Assembly: GCA_041652155.1 (NCBI GenBank)
Contig: JBAZHV010000015.1
Location: forward strand, 1-24,190
Length of the DNA: 24,190 nucleotides
Source of the DNA: CAIMDX01 sp041652155
GTDB taxonomy: Bacteria > Patescibacteriota > Minisyncoccia > Minisyncoccales > JAQTVQ01
Direction of reading: 5' to 3'
Both the position numbers and the translations under genes were made by a program. How positions within the stretch are numbered: position 1 is the first letter of the stretch; each line of letters begins with the position of its first letter. This document shows, piece after piece, positions 12,703 through 20,736 of the stretch. The notes under the pieces were generated by a model. That model was given only the letters and a program-made list of their open reading frames with translations. It did not search any database and was not told where the DNA came from.

Positions 12703-15099
12703 TTATTTCTTCAAGTTCGACAAGCTGAATATTGTTTTCATTACGGAATCCGGATTGAGCGACATGCTTTCGATCCCTTCTTTCATCAAGAAGTCGGCAA
12801 ATTCGACGTAATCCGACGGCGCCTGGCCGCAAATACCGCAATATTTTTCTTTTTCTTTGCAGGTCTTGATGACCGAGGAGATCAATTTCTTTATAGCCTC
12901 GTTTTGTTCATTGCCGATATGAGATAACGTTCCCGCATCGCGGTCGAGTCCAAGGGTCAATTGCGTCAAATCGTTGGAGCCGATGGACATGCCGTCGAAT
13001 ATCTCTAAAAATTGTTCGGATAAAAGGACATTGGAAGGAATTTCGCACATTACCATGACTTTCAAACCGTCTTTGCCTTTTTCCAGGCCGTTCTTGGCCA
13101 TCAATGCAAGAACTTTTTTGCCTTCTTCTACCGTGCGGCAGAAAGGGATCATGGTCCAAACATTGGTAAGGCCGAACTCTTCGCGGACTTTTTTGAGAGC
13201 CTGGCATTCCATTTCGAAAGCGGGGCGGAAAGTCTCATCATAATAACGGGAAGCTCCGCGCCAGCCGATCATCGGGTTGGATTCCACCGGCTCGTATTGT
13301 TCTCCGCCGATCAAAGCCCTGTATTCGTTAGTCTTGAAATCGGAGAATCTCACGATCACCGGCTTGGGATAAAAAGCGGCGCCGATCTGGGCGATCCCTT
13401 CGGCCAATTTGTTCACAAAAAATTCTTTTTTGTCTTTGTACCCGAATGTGGCTTCTTCGATCTTGGCTTTTTCTTTTTTGTCTTTGATCTTGGCAAAATT
13501 ATATAAAGCCAAAGGATGAACTTTGATCTTATCGGCAAAAATAAATTCCACTCTGGCCAATCCCACTCCGGAGTTGGGCAAAAACGAAGATTTAAAAGCC
13601 GCGTCCGGCGCTCCCACGTTAAGCATTATTTTGGTATCCAATTTGGGCAGAGTTTTCAAGTCATATTTCTTTATCTTGAAAGGAACTATCCCGGCATAAA
13701 CACGGCCCGAACCCTGGCTGCAATCGACCGTCACTTCCTGTCCGGTCTTCAATGTTTTAGTGGCGTTCTTTGCGCCAACGATGCAAGGGATGCCCAATTC
13801 GCGCGAAACAATGGCGGCATGGCAAGTTCTTGAACCTTCGTTGGTAACAATGGCGGAAGCGATGCGCATGATAGGCATCCAATCCGGATCGGTCATATTG
13901 GTGATCAAAACCTCTCCGGGTTTGAACTGGCTGATCTGGGCCACATCAGGAATGACCTTTGCTTTGCCTTGTCCTATTTTATTTCCAACGGCAGTCGCTT
14001 CAATGATCGGAGCGGACTCGGGTTTGATCTCATACTCCTGATAAACTTGATCTTGATTTTCCTGGGAATGGATTGTTTCCGGCCTTGATTGGACGATGAA
14101 AAGCTCTTTGGTCTTTCCGTCTTTTGCCCATTCTATATCCTGCGGATGCTGGTAATGCTCTTCGATCTGGCAGCCCCAAGCGGCCAGCTTCATTATCTCA
14201 TCATCTGTCAAAGAGAATTTGGCCTGATCTTTAAGGGCGACCGACACTTCTTTGAGTCCCGAAGCAGCATAAATATATTTTTTGTCTTTGCGGCCTATAT
14301 TTTTGACGATGATCGATTTAAAACCTCTTTTCATTCCGTCTTTGGAGACGTAAAATTGATCGGAAGTAATGCGGCCCTTGACGATCAATTCTCCAACTCC
14401 ATAGATCGAACTGATGGAAACCACTCCGCGGAAACCGCTTTCGGTGTCAAGAGTGAACATAATTCCCGAAGACGACAGATCGGAACGGACCATCTTCATC
14501 ACCCCCACGGACAAAGCGACCTTCAAGTGGTCGAACCCTTTTTCCTCGCGGTAAACGATCGCGCGGTCCAAGAAAAGCGAAGAAATACATTTTTTGGCGG
14601 CATCGAGCAAAGCCTTTTTGCCTGAAATGTTCAAATAAGTTTCGTGCTGTCCGGCGAAAGAAGCATCAGCCAAGTCTTCGGCCGTGGCGGAAGACCTTAC
14701 CGCCACGTCCACGTTCTTTTGTTTGTAATATTCGCAAAGCTTTTGATAATTTTCCGTTATCTCTTTTTCCAGCTCCGGGGGAAATTCTCCCTTTAAAATA
14801 AGGGTCCTTATTTTTTTGCTTGTCTCTTTCAAAGATTTCAGATCTTTATGATCAAGCTTTTTGAATATCTCGGGCAGCTTTTCGTCGATCTTGTTATATT
14901 TCAAAAAATGCCAATAAGCCGCGGAAGTCAAAGCGAAACCGTTGGGAATATTAACGCCCAAGGATGTCAGTTTGGAAAACATTTCTCCCAAAGATGAATT
15001 TTTTCCTCCCACCAGAGGCGTATCTTGTTTACTCAGCTCTCCGAACCATAATAAGAACTTTTTGTCTCTTGCTGTTTGCGTATCCATTGGTGTGTCCAT
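12703..15099 (-). CDS. ppsA: Phosphoenolpyruvate synthase (pyruvate, water dikinase)
   Basis: It converts pyruvate and ATP to PEP, AMP and phosphate, the entry into gluconeogenesis. At 798 aa it is full length (E. coli 792). The N-terminal ATP-grasp domain has VGGKNSSLGEM (30-40) and VRSSATAEDLADASFAGQ (134-151). The central phosphohistidine domain has GSRTCHAAIVSRELGIPC with catalytic His427. The C-terminal TIM-barrel PEP/pyruvate domain has SNPMIGWRGASRYY, GSNDLTQLTLGLDRD and the terminal Cys motif CGICGQAPSDY. ATG 15099 or Met-5 at 15087 could be the start; neither has a Shine-Dalgarno. A terminator follows at 12660-12694. It lies downstream of acs, fitting an acetate or pyruvate to sugar route. 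Confidence 0.97.
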   Translation of the reverse strand: MDTPMDTQTARDKKFLLWFGELSKQDTPLVGGKNSSLGEMFSKLTSLGVNIPNGFALTSAAYWHFLKYNKIDEKLPEIFKKLDHKDLKSLKETSKKIRTLILKGEFPPELEKEITENYQKLCEYYKQKNVDVAVRSSATAEDLADASFAGQHETYLNISGKKALLDAAKKCISSLFLDRAIVYREEKGFDHLKVALSVGVMKMVRSDLSSSGIMFTLDTESGFRGVVSISSIYGVGELIVKGRITSDQFYVSKDGMKRGFKSIIVKNIGRKDKKYIYAASGLKEVSVALKDQAKFSLTDDEIMKLAAWGCQIEEHYQHPQDIEWAKDGKTKELFIVQSRPETIHSQENQDQVYQEYEIKPESAPIIEATAVGNKIGQGKAKVIPDVAQISQFKPGEVLITNMTDPDWMPIMRIASAIVTNEGSRTCHAAIVSRELGIPCIVGAKNATKTLKTGQEVTVDCSQGSGRVYAGIVPFKIKKYDLKTLPKLDTKIMLNVGAPDAAFKSSFLPNSGVGLARVEFIFADKIKVHPLALYNFAKIKDKKEKAKIEEATFGYKDKKEFFVNKLAEGIAQIGAAFYPKPVIVRFSDFKTNEYRALIGGEQYEPVESNPMIGWRGASRYYDETFRPAFEMECQALKKVREEFGLTNVWTMIPFCRTVEEGKKVLALMAKNGLEKGKDGLKVMVMCEIPSNVLLSEQFLEIFDGMSIGSNDLTQLTLGLDRDAGTLSHIGNEQNEAIKKLISSVIKTCKEKEKYCGICGQAPSDYVEFADFLMKEGIESMSLNPDSVMKTIFSLSNLKK

Positions 15100-15150
15100 A
15101 AAGTTAAGGAATTTAATTTTAATTTATCTTGTTAATCGCTTTTATAAAAT

Positions 15151-15185
15151 AACGGATCGCCCGGCTTCAAAGCCGGTCTTCCGTT
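15151..15185 (-). terminator. Probable terminator of the acs transcript
   Basis: A two-layer hairpin: outer AACGGA/TCCGTT, inner CCGGCTT/AAGCCGG with a 2-nt loop, followed on the minus strand by ATTTTAT. It lies just after the small membrane protein gene and before ppsA, so ppsA probably has its own promoter in 15100-15150. I could not point to a good hexamer pair there. Confidence 0.5.
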
Positions 15186-15191
15186 AAAATC

Positions 15192-15326
15192 TCATTTGAA
15201 CATCTTCGACAAAGTGCCATTGTTCGCAAGAAGAACTATTCCCAAGATCAGAAAAAAAATGACAAAAATAATATCCAAAATGAGAGTGAACGAACCTTTT
15301 TGATCTTTTAAAAAATTGCTGGACAT
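15192..15326 (-). CDS. 44-aa single-helix membrane protein between acs and ppsA
   Basis: A small frame starts at ATG 15326, 6 bp after the acs stop, and ends at TGA 15194-15192. Translation gives a polar head (MSSNFLKDQKGSFTL), one long hydrophobic segment (about residues 15-35, ILDIIFVIFFLILGIVLLA) and a short tail ending TLSKMFK. The charge pattern and the Phe/Ile/Leu run are those of a real one-helix membrane peptide. It is too short for usual gene callers. The tight spacing implies co-transcription with acs, and the following hairpin would end both. Function is unknown; a membrane partner or modulator of a neighbouring protein is conceivable. Confidence 0.6.
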   Translation of the reverse strand: MSSNFLKDQKGSFTLILDIIFVIFFLILGIVLLANNGTLSKMFK

Positions 15327-15332
15327 ATCCGG

Positions 15333-17255
15333 TTACGATCTGGATTTCTCTTCTATGACTTTGATTATATCGGGATTGGAAACGTTCGACAAATCTCCCA
15401 AATCCTGTCCCATAAAAATATTTTTCAAAAGCAGCCTCATAACTTTTCCCGAACGGGTTTTGGGCAGATCGGAAGAGATGATCACTTTTTTGGGCGAAGC
15501 GATCGCGCCTATTTCCTTTCTGATCTGGTCCACGATCTCCTGCGCCAGGTCCGATTCGCTTCTGTCCGAACGGGACACGGCGAAAACTATGGGTACGTCG
15601 CCTTTGATCGGGTCCGGAACGCCTATCACCGCGGTCTCGGTAAAATCGCTCAATTTTAAAACCGCTCTTTCCATTTCGCTGGTGGTCAAGCGATGTCCGG
15701 AGATCTTGATCATATCGTCGGCTCTTCCCGTTATTTTTATCAATCCTTTTTTATCTTTTATGGCCGTATCTCCCGGAAAATAAATTTTATTTCCGTATTT
15801 GGACCAATAAGTATCTATATATTTTTTGTCGTCATTGTATATCCCGGTCAAAAGAGAGGGAGCGTATGGGGGCAGCAAGACTAAATTTCCTTTCTCGTCG
15901 GTTTTGCATTCTTTGCCTTGCTCGTCCAATATGGCGGTTTTCATTCCCGGCAAAGGCAGTCCGACAAAGCCCGGCCTGAACGGCCCGACCCCGGGTAAAG
16001 AACTTACCATAACGCCTCCGGTTTCCGTCTGCCACCAGGTATCGACTATGGGACATCTGTCTTTTCCTATCTCTTTATAATACCAATGCCAGGCTTCTTC
16101 ATTCAGCGCCTCGCCGACGGATCCCAACAGCCTTAGAGTGCTAAAATCGTAAGGCTTTAATACCTCCGTTCCGTATTTCATAAACATACGGATAGCTGTC
16201 GGGGACGTGTAAAAAGTCGTTATCCCGTGCTCCTGAATGACCTGCGCCCAGCGGGTGGAATCAGGCCAGTCTATCGCTCCTTCAAAGATCAAAAATGTCA
16301 CGCCGTTAAGCAGCGGGGAATAGCAATTATAAGTATGGGCGCTGACCCAGCCCATATCGGCCGTGCTCCAAAAAATATCGTCCTGCCTGTAATTGAAAAC
16401 CCATTTGCCGGTCCAATAAGCCTGGACCGTATAACCGCCCATCGTATGGTATATCGGCAAAAATTGTCCGGCGGTGCCGCTCTCGGGGAGGATGAACAAA
16501 AGGTCGCTGCTGTTCGTATCTTCAGCCGGACAAAAATCTTTTTCGTCCTTGACCAGATCTCCATACCAAACATCCCTCTGGCTATTCCATGGGATTTCCC
16601 GGCCCATTCTTTTGATGACAATAACCTTCTCCACCTTGGTTCCTTCTATTCCCTGATCGGCCGATTCTTTAAGCGGTACTGTTTTATTGCGCCTGAAATA
16701 ACCGTCGGCCGTTATCAATATCTTGGCTCCGGTATAATCCAGTCTGACCTTCAAAGCCTGAGCGGAGAAAGCGGAAAAAACAACATTGTGCACGGCTCCG
16801 ATGCGCGCGCAGGCAAGCATCGCGACGATGATCTCGGGGATCATCGGCAAATATATCCCGATCACATCCCCTTTCTTCACTCCCATTTTTTTTAGGGCGT
16901 TGGCGAAACGGTTGACCTGGCGAAAAAGCTCGTAATAGGTTATGTATCTGGACGCTTCTTCGGTCGGCTCCGGCTCCCAGATCAAAGCAACTTTGTTTTT
17001 GATCGTCTCGAAACCCAAAGGATTGTTCTCAAAAATATTGGATGTTATATTTATTTTCCCTCCCTGGAACCATTCGAAATGCGGAGGGTTATGGATGAAA
17101 GTTTTGGACCATTTTTTGGACCAAAAAAGTTCTTTAGACCTCTTTTCCCAAAATTTAACCGGATTGCCGGCCCCTTCTTTATAAAGCGCCTGGTCTTTGG
17201 ACCAAGCTATTTTTTTGAATTCTTCGGTAGGGTAATAATAATCTTTTTCTTCCAT
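15333..17255 (-). CDS. acs: Acetyl-CoA synthetase with a divergent ATP-binding loop
   Basis: AMP-forming acetyl-CoA synthetase activates acetate through acetyl-AMP. The 640-aa length fits the family (E. coli 652). Conserved parts are VFSAFSAQAL near 159-168, DIFWSTADMGWVSAH, the acetate-pocket motif TWWQTETGG, the hinge region GRADDMIKISGHR and the acetylation-site Lys604 in PKTRSGK. The phosphate-binding loop A3, normally like YTSGSTGKPKG, reads PESGTAGQFLP (residues 257-267): same length, without the usual KPKG. This is not a local frameshift, because the flanks are in frame. It may be less active or use a changed mechanism. The leader has a hairpin and a TATAAT box. The 44-aa gene follows by 6 bp. 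It supplies acetyl-CoA or, in reverse context, fits acetate metabolism with ppsA. Confidence 0.92.
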   Translation of the reverse strand: MEEKDYYYPTEEFKKIAWSKDQALYKEGAGNPVKFWEKRSKELFWSKKWSKTFIHNPPHFEWFQGGKINITSNIFENNPLGFETIKNKVALIWEPEPTEEASRYITYYELFRQVNRFANALKKMGVKKGDVIGIYLPMIPEIIVAMLACARIGAVHNVVFSAFSAQALKVRLDYTGAKILITADGYFRRNKTVPLKESADQGIEGTKVEKVIVIKRMGREIPWNSQRDVWYGDLVKDEKDFCPAEDTNSSDLLFILPESGTAGQFLPIYHTMGGYTVQAYWTGKWVFNYRQDDIFWSTADMGWVSAHTYNCYSPLLNGVTFLIFEGAIDWPDSTRWAQVIQEHGITTFYTSPTAIRMFMKYGTEVLKPYDFSTLRLLGSVGEALNEEAWHWYYKEIGKDRCPIVDTWWQTETGGVMVSSLPGVGPFRPGFVGLPLPGMKTAILDEQGKECKTDEKGNLVLLPPYAPSLLTGIYNDDKKYIDTYWSKYGNKIYFPGDTAIKDKKGLIKITGRADDMIKISGHRLTTSEMERAVLKLSDFTETAVIGVPDPIKGDVPIVFAVSRSDRSESDLAQEIVDQIRKEIGAIASPKKVIISSDLPKTRSGKVMRLLLKNIFMGQDLGDLSNVSNPDIIKVIEEKSRS

Positions 17256-17272
17256 ATTTTTTCTTGAAATAC

Positions 17273-17293
17273 GCGCTGATGATACATCAGCGC
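17273..17293 (-). promoter_or_regulatory. Leader hairpin upstream of acs
   Basis: GCGCTGATG, three-base loop, CATCAGCGC: a perfect 9-bp stem ending 17 nt before the acs ATG on the same strand. No T-run follows, so it is not a terminator. It could affect initiation or mRNA stability. Confidence 0.5.
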
Positions 17294-17298
17294 ACTAT

Positions 17299-17424
17299 TT
17301 AATTTCCCGAAACTTCATTTATTATAGCCCAAATAAATTCCTCGGGAAACCCCGCAATTTTACACAGCCTGCGACGAGCTTGCATATTCTTACTACCCGG
17401 AAAAAATTCACCCTCGTTAAACAT
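17299..17424 (-). CDS. Uncertain 41-codon frame between gapA and acs
   Basis: After the gapA terminator a frame opens at ATG 17424 and runs to TAA 17299. It has a protein-like composition (FNEGEFFPGSK, then ARRRLCKIAGFPEEFIW). The open frame continues upstream to 17568, but that would cross the gapA terminator and gapA itself, so the short version is more likely. No family is recognised and no Shine-Dalgarno is visible. It overlaps the acs -10 box. It could be a gene remnant or chance. Confidence 0.25.
   Translation of the reverse strand: MFNEGEFFPGSKNMQARRRLCKIAGFPEEFIWAIINEVSGN
17321..17326 (-). promoter_or_regulatory. acs -10 box
   Basis: A perfect TATAAT on the minus strand. The start point would be near 17314, giving a leader of about 59 nt that includes the hairpin at 17273-17293. 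The -35 at 17 bp (TTTCCC) is poor. Confidence 0.4.
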
Positions 17425-17472
17425 TTTTCGCGAGGCGGAAAAGCTGCCAGCCGCAAGCTGATCCCTGCAAAC

Positions 17473-17506
17473 TAAAAAAGCTGCACAGGTGACACCTGCG
17501 CAGCTT
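17473..17506 (-). terminator. gapA terminator
   Basis: On the minus strand GCTGCGCAGGT, GTC loop, ACCTGTGCAGC (one G-U pair), followed by TTTTTTAG. It starts just after the gapA stop. Confidence 0.85.
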
Positions 17507-17510
17507 TCGG

Positions 17511-18524
17511 TTATATCCTTTTTCCTATAAAATCGGTGAAATCCGCCAAGCGGCAGGAATATCCCCATTCGTTGTCGTACCAGGCAACGACTTTTACGAG
17601 ATTTTCATTGGCCATGGTCAATGGAGCGTCCAATATCGAGGAATAAGAACATCCGATATAGTCGGAGGAAACCAGCGGAGCTTCTTCGACTTTGAATATT
17701 CCTTGGAATTCCGGCCTTTTGGCCGCTTCTTTGAAGATGTTGTTGATCTCTTCCGCGGTCGCTTTCTTCTCGACCTCACAAACCAGATCCACCACTGATC
17801 CGGTCGGCACTGGTACGCGCATAGCGATACCGTCCAGCTTTCCTTTCAAGGAAGGAATGACCTTGCCGATGGTCTTGGCTGCGCCAGTGGTGGTCGGAAT
17901 AATATTCATGCCTGCGGCTCGGGCTCTTCTCAAATCTTTATGGGACACATCCAATATTTTTTGATCGTTGGTGTAAGCGTGGATCGTGGTCATAAAACCG
18001 CGCACGATCTTAAGATTTTCATCGAGCACTTTGGCTACGGGAGCAAGACAATTTGTCGTGCAGGAACCCATATCCATAACCTGATCTTTTTGCGGATCGA
18101 ACTGGCCGGCGTTTATGCCGAGCAGATAAGAAGGGACCTTGTCCGGGGTCTTGGAAGGAGCGGACATGATAACTCTTTTAGCTCCGGCCTCAACGTGTTT
18201 CATCAGGTCTTCATATTTAGTGAACCTGCCGGTGCATTCCAGAACGATGTCCGCCCCCAGATCTTTCCAGGGCAACTTTGCAGGATCCACTTCGGCAAAA
18301 GTTCTTATCTCGGCATTGCCGACGACAAGAGAGCTCTCTTTGACCTGGATGTCTTTATCGTATTTTCTGTAGATCGAATCGAATTTAACCAAATGAGCCA
18401 AAGTATTGCAATCCGCCAGATCGTTTATCGCAACGACCTGAAGATCGGGATGGCTATCCAAAATTATTTTTAAAACCGCGCGGCCGATGCGGCCAAAACC
18501 GTTGATCGCTACTTTTGCTGCCAT
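17511..18524 (-). CDS. gapA: Glyceraldehyde-3-phosphate dehydrogenase, NAD type
   Basis: It interconverts glyceraldehyde-3-phosphate and 1,3-bisphosphoglycerate. The 337-aa protein has the Rossmann start VAINGFGRIGR (residues 5-15), Asp35 in INDLAD (typical of NAD-dependent enzymes), the catalytic Cys155 in GSCTTNC, His182 in TIHAYTNDQ, RRARAAGMNIIPTTTGAAK and the C-terminal WYDNEWGYS. All catalytic residues are present, and length is normal. The ATG at 18524 has no Shine-Dalgarno. A TATAAT box at 18608-18603 may be its promoter, and a strong terminator follows. It can serve both glycolysis and gluconeogenesis. Confidence 0.97.
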   Translation of the reverse strand: MAAKVAINGFGRIGRAVLKIILDSHPDLQVVAINDLADCNTLAHLVKFDSIYRKYDKDIQVKESSLVVGNAEIRTFAEVDPAKLPWKDLGADIVLECTGRFTKYEDLMKHVEAGAKRVIMSAPSKTPDKVPSYLLGINAGQFDPQKDQVMDMGSCTTNCLAPVAKVLDENLKIVRGFMTTIHAYTNDQKILDVSHKDLRRARAAGMNIIPTTTGAAKTIGKVIPSLKGKLDGIAMRVPVPTGSVVDLVCEVEKKATAEEINNIFKEAAKRPEFQGIFKVEEAPLVSSDYIGCSYSSILDAPLTMANENLVKVVAWYDNEWGYSCRLADFTDFIGKRI

Positions 18525-18602
18525 AAACGTCTGCCAAACCCGGGCCGAAGCGATCTTTTACTTTAAAGACCGCTCTTCTCCGCAATTTGAGATTCTTATC
18601 TT

Positions 18603-18625
18603 ATTATAAGGCCGATATGATCGGC
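18603..18625 (-). promoter_or_regulatory. Hairpin at the glutaredoxin gene end plus gapA -10 box
   Basis: GCCGAT, 3-nt loop, ATCGGC (18611-18625) overlaps the glutaredoxin stop codon. It is followed directly by TATAAT (18608 to 18603) on the minus strand, which would start gapA transcription near 18596 with a leader of about 72 nt. No good -35 is seen. Confidence 0.35.
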
Positions 18626-18867
18626 TATTTTATATTCAACAATTCGCAAATCCTTTTTTTATCGAAACCGGCAATGAACTCTTCGCCGATGGCGATCACA
18701 GGCACTGCCATCTGGCCGGTCTTTTCGACCATCAGATTGCGGGCCTGGTCGTCTTTGCCCACATCGATATCTTCGAACGCCACATCCCTCTTGGCCAAAA
18801 ACTGCTTTAATGTTTCGCAGTAAGGGCAGGACGGCGTGGAAAAAATTCTGACTCTTGGTGTATCCAT
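18625..18867 (-). CDS. Glutaredoxin / NrdH-like redox protein
   Basis: A small thioredoxin-fold thiol-disulfide carrier. The 80-aa sequence has the redox motif Cys14-Pro-Tyr-Cys17 (TPSCPYCETLK), the cis-Pro loop (MAVPVIAIGEEFIAGFD) and the expected strand-helix order. CPYC is the classic glutaredoxin dithiol site; as glutathione is doubtful in this kind of organism, it may instead be reduced by the thioredoxin reductase encoded at 22086-23015. ATG 18867 has no Shine-Dalgarno; a TATAAT at 18883-18878 lies so close that a near-leaderless mRNA is possible. It sits between gpmA and gapA. Confidence 0.88.
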   Translation of the reverse strand: MDTPRVRIFSTPSCPYCETLKQFLAKRDVAFEDIDVGKDDQARNLMVEKTGQMAVPVIAIGEEFIAGFDKKRICELLNIK

Positions 18868-18925
18868 AATTTGTTTGATTATATTTGATTAATTTTGAAA
18901 ATCGGGGTGTCCGCGGCTTCCGTTA

Positions 18926-19672
18926 TTATTTGGCTTTTCCCTGGTTCTTAACTTGCTCGATCCGCCTTTCTACCTCCGCTTGGTCTCCCAAATAATAATG
19001 CTTTATGGGCTTTAAATTCTCATCGAGTTCGTAAACCAGCGGCACCCCGGTGGGGATATCGATGTTGGATATATCCTGGTCTGAAATTCCATCAAGATAT
19101 TTAATAATGGCCCGCAAGCTGTTGCCGTGGGCGGAAACCAAGACTTTTTTCCCCGCTTTTACCGCCGAAGCGATATCCGACAGCCAATAAGGCACGCACC
19201 TCTTGCAAGTATCGCAAAGAGATTCGGCGGAAGGAAGATCTTCTCTCAAAACATCGGCGTATCTGCTATCATTGGCCGGATGAGAAAGGTCTTCGGACGC
19301 AAGCTCCGGCGGTCTGACATCGAAACCTCTCCTCCATGCAAAAACCTGTTCTTCTCCGTACTTTTGGACCATCTCTGCCTTGTTTAATCCCTGCAAAGCC
19401 CCATAATGCCTTTCGTTCAGCCTCCAGGAATTACGAACCGGTATCCACATCATATCCATTTTATCCAATACGATCCAAAGAGTCCTTATCGATCTTTTTA
19501 AAACCGATGTGAAAGCGATATCAAAAACAAAACCTTCTTTTTTCAAAAGCTGGGCCGCTTCCCGGGCTTGGATAATTCCGTCTTCGGACAGATCTATGTC
19601 CGTCCAGCCGGTAAAACGGTTCTCTTTGTTCCAAAGGCTTTCGCCGTGCCGCAAAAAAACAATTTTGTACAT
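18926..19672 (-). CDS. gpmA: 2,3-bisphosphoglycerate-dependent phosphoglycerate mutase
   Basis: It interconverts 3- and 2-phosphoglycerate through a phosphohistidine. The 248-aa protein has the catalytic His9 in FLRHGESLWN, the NRFTGWTDIDLSE block, the LNERHYGALQGLNK motif and the second catalytic His in SAHGNSLRA (near 187). Length matches the E. coli enzyme. It starts 11 bp after the membrane sensor gene, which itself overlaps eno, so eno, the sensor and gpmA probably form an operon. The ATG at 19672 has no Shine-Dalgarno. Confidence 0.96.
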   Translation of the reverse strand: MYKIVFLRHGESLWNKENRFTGWTDIDLSEDGIIQAREAAQLLKKEGFVFDIAFTSVLKRSIRTLWIVLDKMDMMWIPVRNSWRLNERHYGALQGLNKAEMVQKYGEEQVFAWRRGFDVRPPELASEDLSHPANDSRYADVLREDLPSAESLCDTCKRCVPYWLSDIASAVKAGKKVLVSAHGNSLRAIIKYLDGISDQDISNIDIPTGVPLVYELDENLKPIKHYYLGDQAEVERRIEQVKNQGKAK

Positions 19673-19683
19673 ATTAAAAATTT

Positions 19684-20736
19684 TTATTTCTTTTTTAATT
19701 GTTCCTCCATCTCGTCCATTCTCTTTTTAAGCTCGGCCATTTTCAATTCGCGGCCGACTGTAAGATTATACCATCTCTCCAGCTCCTTGGCTCTTTCCTC
19801 GGCGATTCCCTTGGCTTCTTCCAGCTCCTTGGTGCGTTCTTTGACCATGATACCCAGCCGCTCTTTCTCGCTGATCTCGCGGTGCACGCCGCGGACGGCC
19901 AGCCAGGCAAAAATAAGTATCAATCCCAAGAAAGAAATTCTGATAACGGCATCATCGGCTCCTTTGGAAAGCAAAATATAAACGAAGATAGTGAAGACCA
20001 CTAACGCCGCCAACACATCGACGATAATGACTTTGGCGTTCAAAAGGCTGTGCCGCGTAATGGCATAGGTCAAAACAAGTATCCAAATGACCGGGAAAAC
20101 ATAGGCTATCGGAAAAACGCCTATCTTATATCCGGGAAGAAATGCCAGGGAGCTGGCGAACAAAAATAGGAAAGAAAAAAAGATGTATTTGCTCTGGACT
20201 CTAAGGACCGGATCGGCAGATCCCCTCCAAAGCTTAAACATTTTATAAAAGAAAATAAGCAAAAACCCGACGAAATACGCCAGGAAGAAATTGTGTCCCG
20301 GCTGGGCGATGCTGTGGCAGCCCCATTTATACTTGAACGATCCCAAGATAAAAAGTTGGGGAAAGAACCAAAGGAGGAAGAGAAAAGACGTTGCTATCAA
20401 ATAGCCGATCGGCAACAGAACCTTGTAAGATTTTCTTTTTTCTTGGCCCATTATCAGCGCAAAATGGTAAAGGAAAATGGGTATGAACACTACGCCGCAA
20501 TAAACCACCTTGTCCCAAAAATAAGCGATCGAGTCGGTCTGGCAGTTATTGAGCATCGGCACGGTGGCTCCCAGCCAGATAGCGACCGAGATGGTTACCA
20601 GCGCGAATATCTTATTGATCGAAGACTTCCGATCCTGCAACCAAGTAAACACTCCGAAAAAAATGCTTAAAACCGCTCCAGACCATAAAAAGATCGTGAG
20701 CACTTGGAGAACTAAAGACGGAGGAATATTTATCAT
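19684..20736 (-). CDS. Multi-helix membrane sensor protein without a kinase domain
   Basis: 350 aa. I count about nine hydrophobic segments: near residues 10-32, 42-62, 72-96, 105-128, 146-166, 180-200, 205-228, 235-256 and 262-282. They resemble the N-terminal 7TM region of some histidine kinases. After them comes a charged coiled coil (about 285-350) with VKERTKELEEAKGIAEERA and a GRELKMAELKKRMDEMEEQ end. That is where a histidine kinase's dimerisation helix should begin, but no H-box, N-box or G-box follows; the protein just stops. So it would sense or scaffold without phosphotransfer. The ATG overlaps the eno stop by 4 bp (ATGA), implying translational coupling, and gpmA follows after 11 bp. 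A partner kinase elsewhere cannot be excluded. Confidence 0.8.
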   Translation of the reverse strand: MINIPPSLVLQVLTIFLWSGAVLSIFFGVFTWLQDRKSSINKIFALVTISVAIWLGATVPMLNNCQTDSIAYFWDKVVYCGVVFIPIFLYHFALIMGQEKRKSYKVLLPIGYLIATSFLFLLWFFPQLFILGSFKYKWGCHSIAQPGHNFFLAYFVGFLLIFFYKMFKLWRGSADPVLRVQSKYIFFSFLFLFASSLAFLPGYKIGVFPIAYVFPVIWILVLTYAITRHSLLNAKVIIVDVLAALVVFTIFVYILLSKGADDAVIRISFLGLILIFAWLAVRGVHREISEKERLGIMVKERTKELEEAKGIAEERAKELERWYNLTVGRELKMAELKKRMDEMEEQLKKK

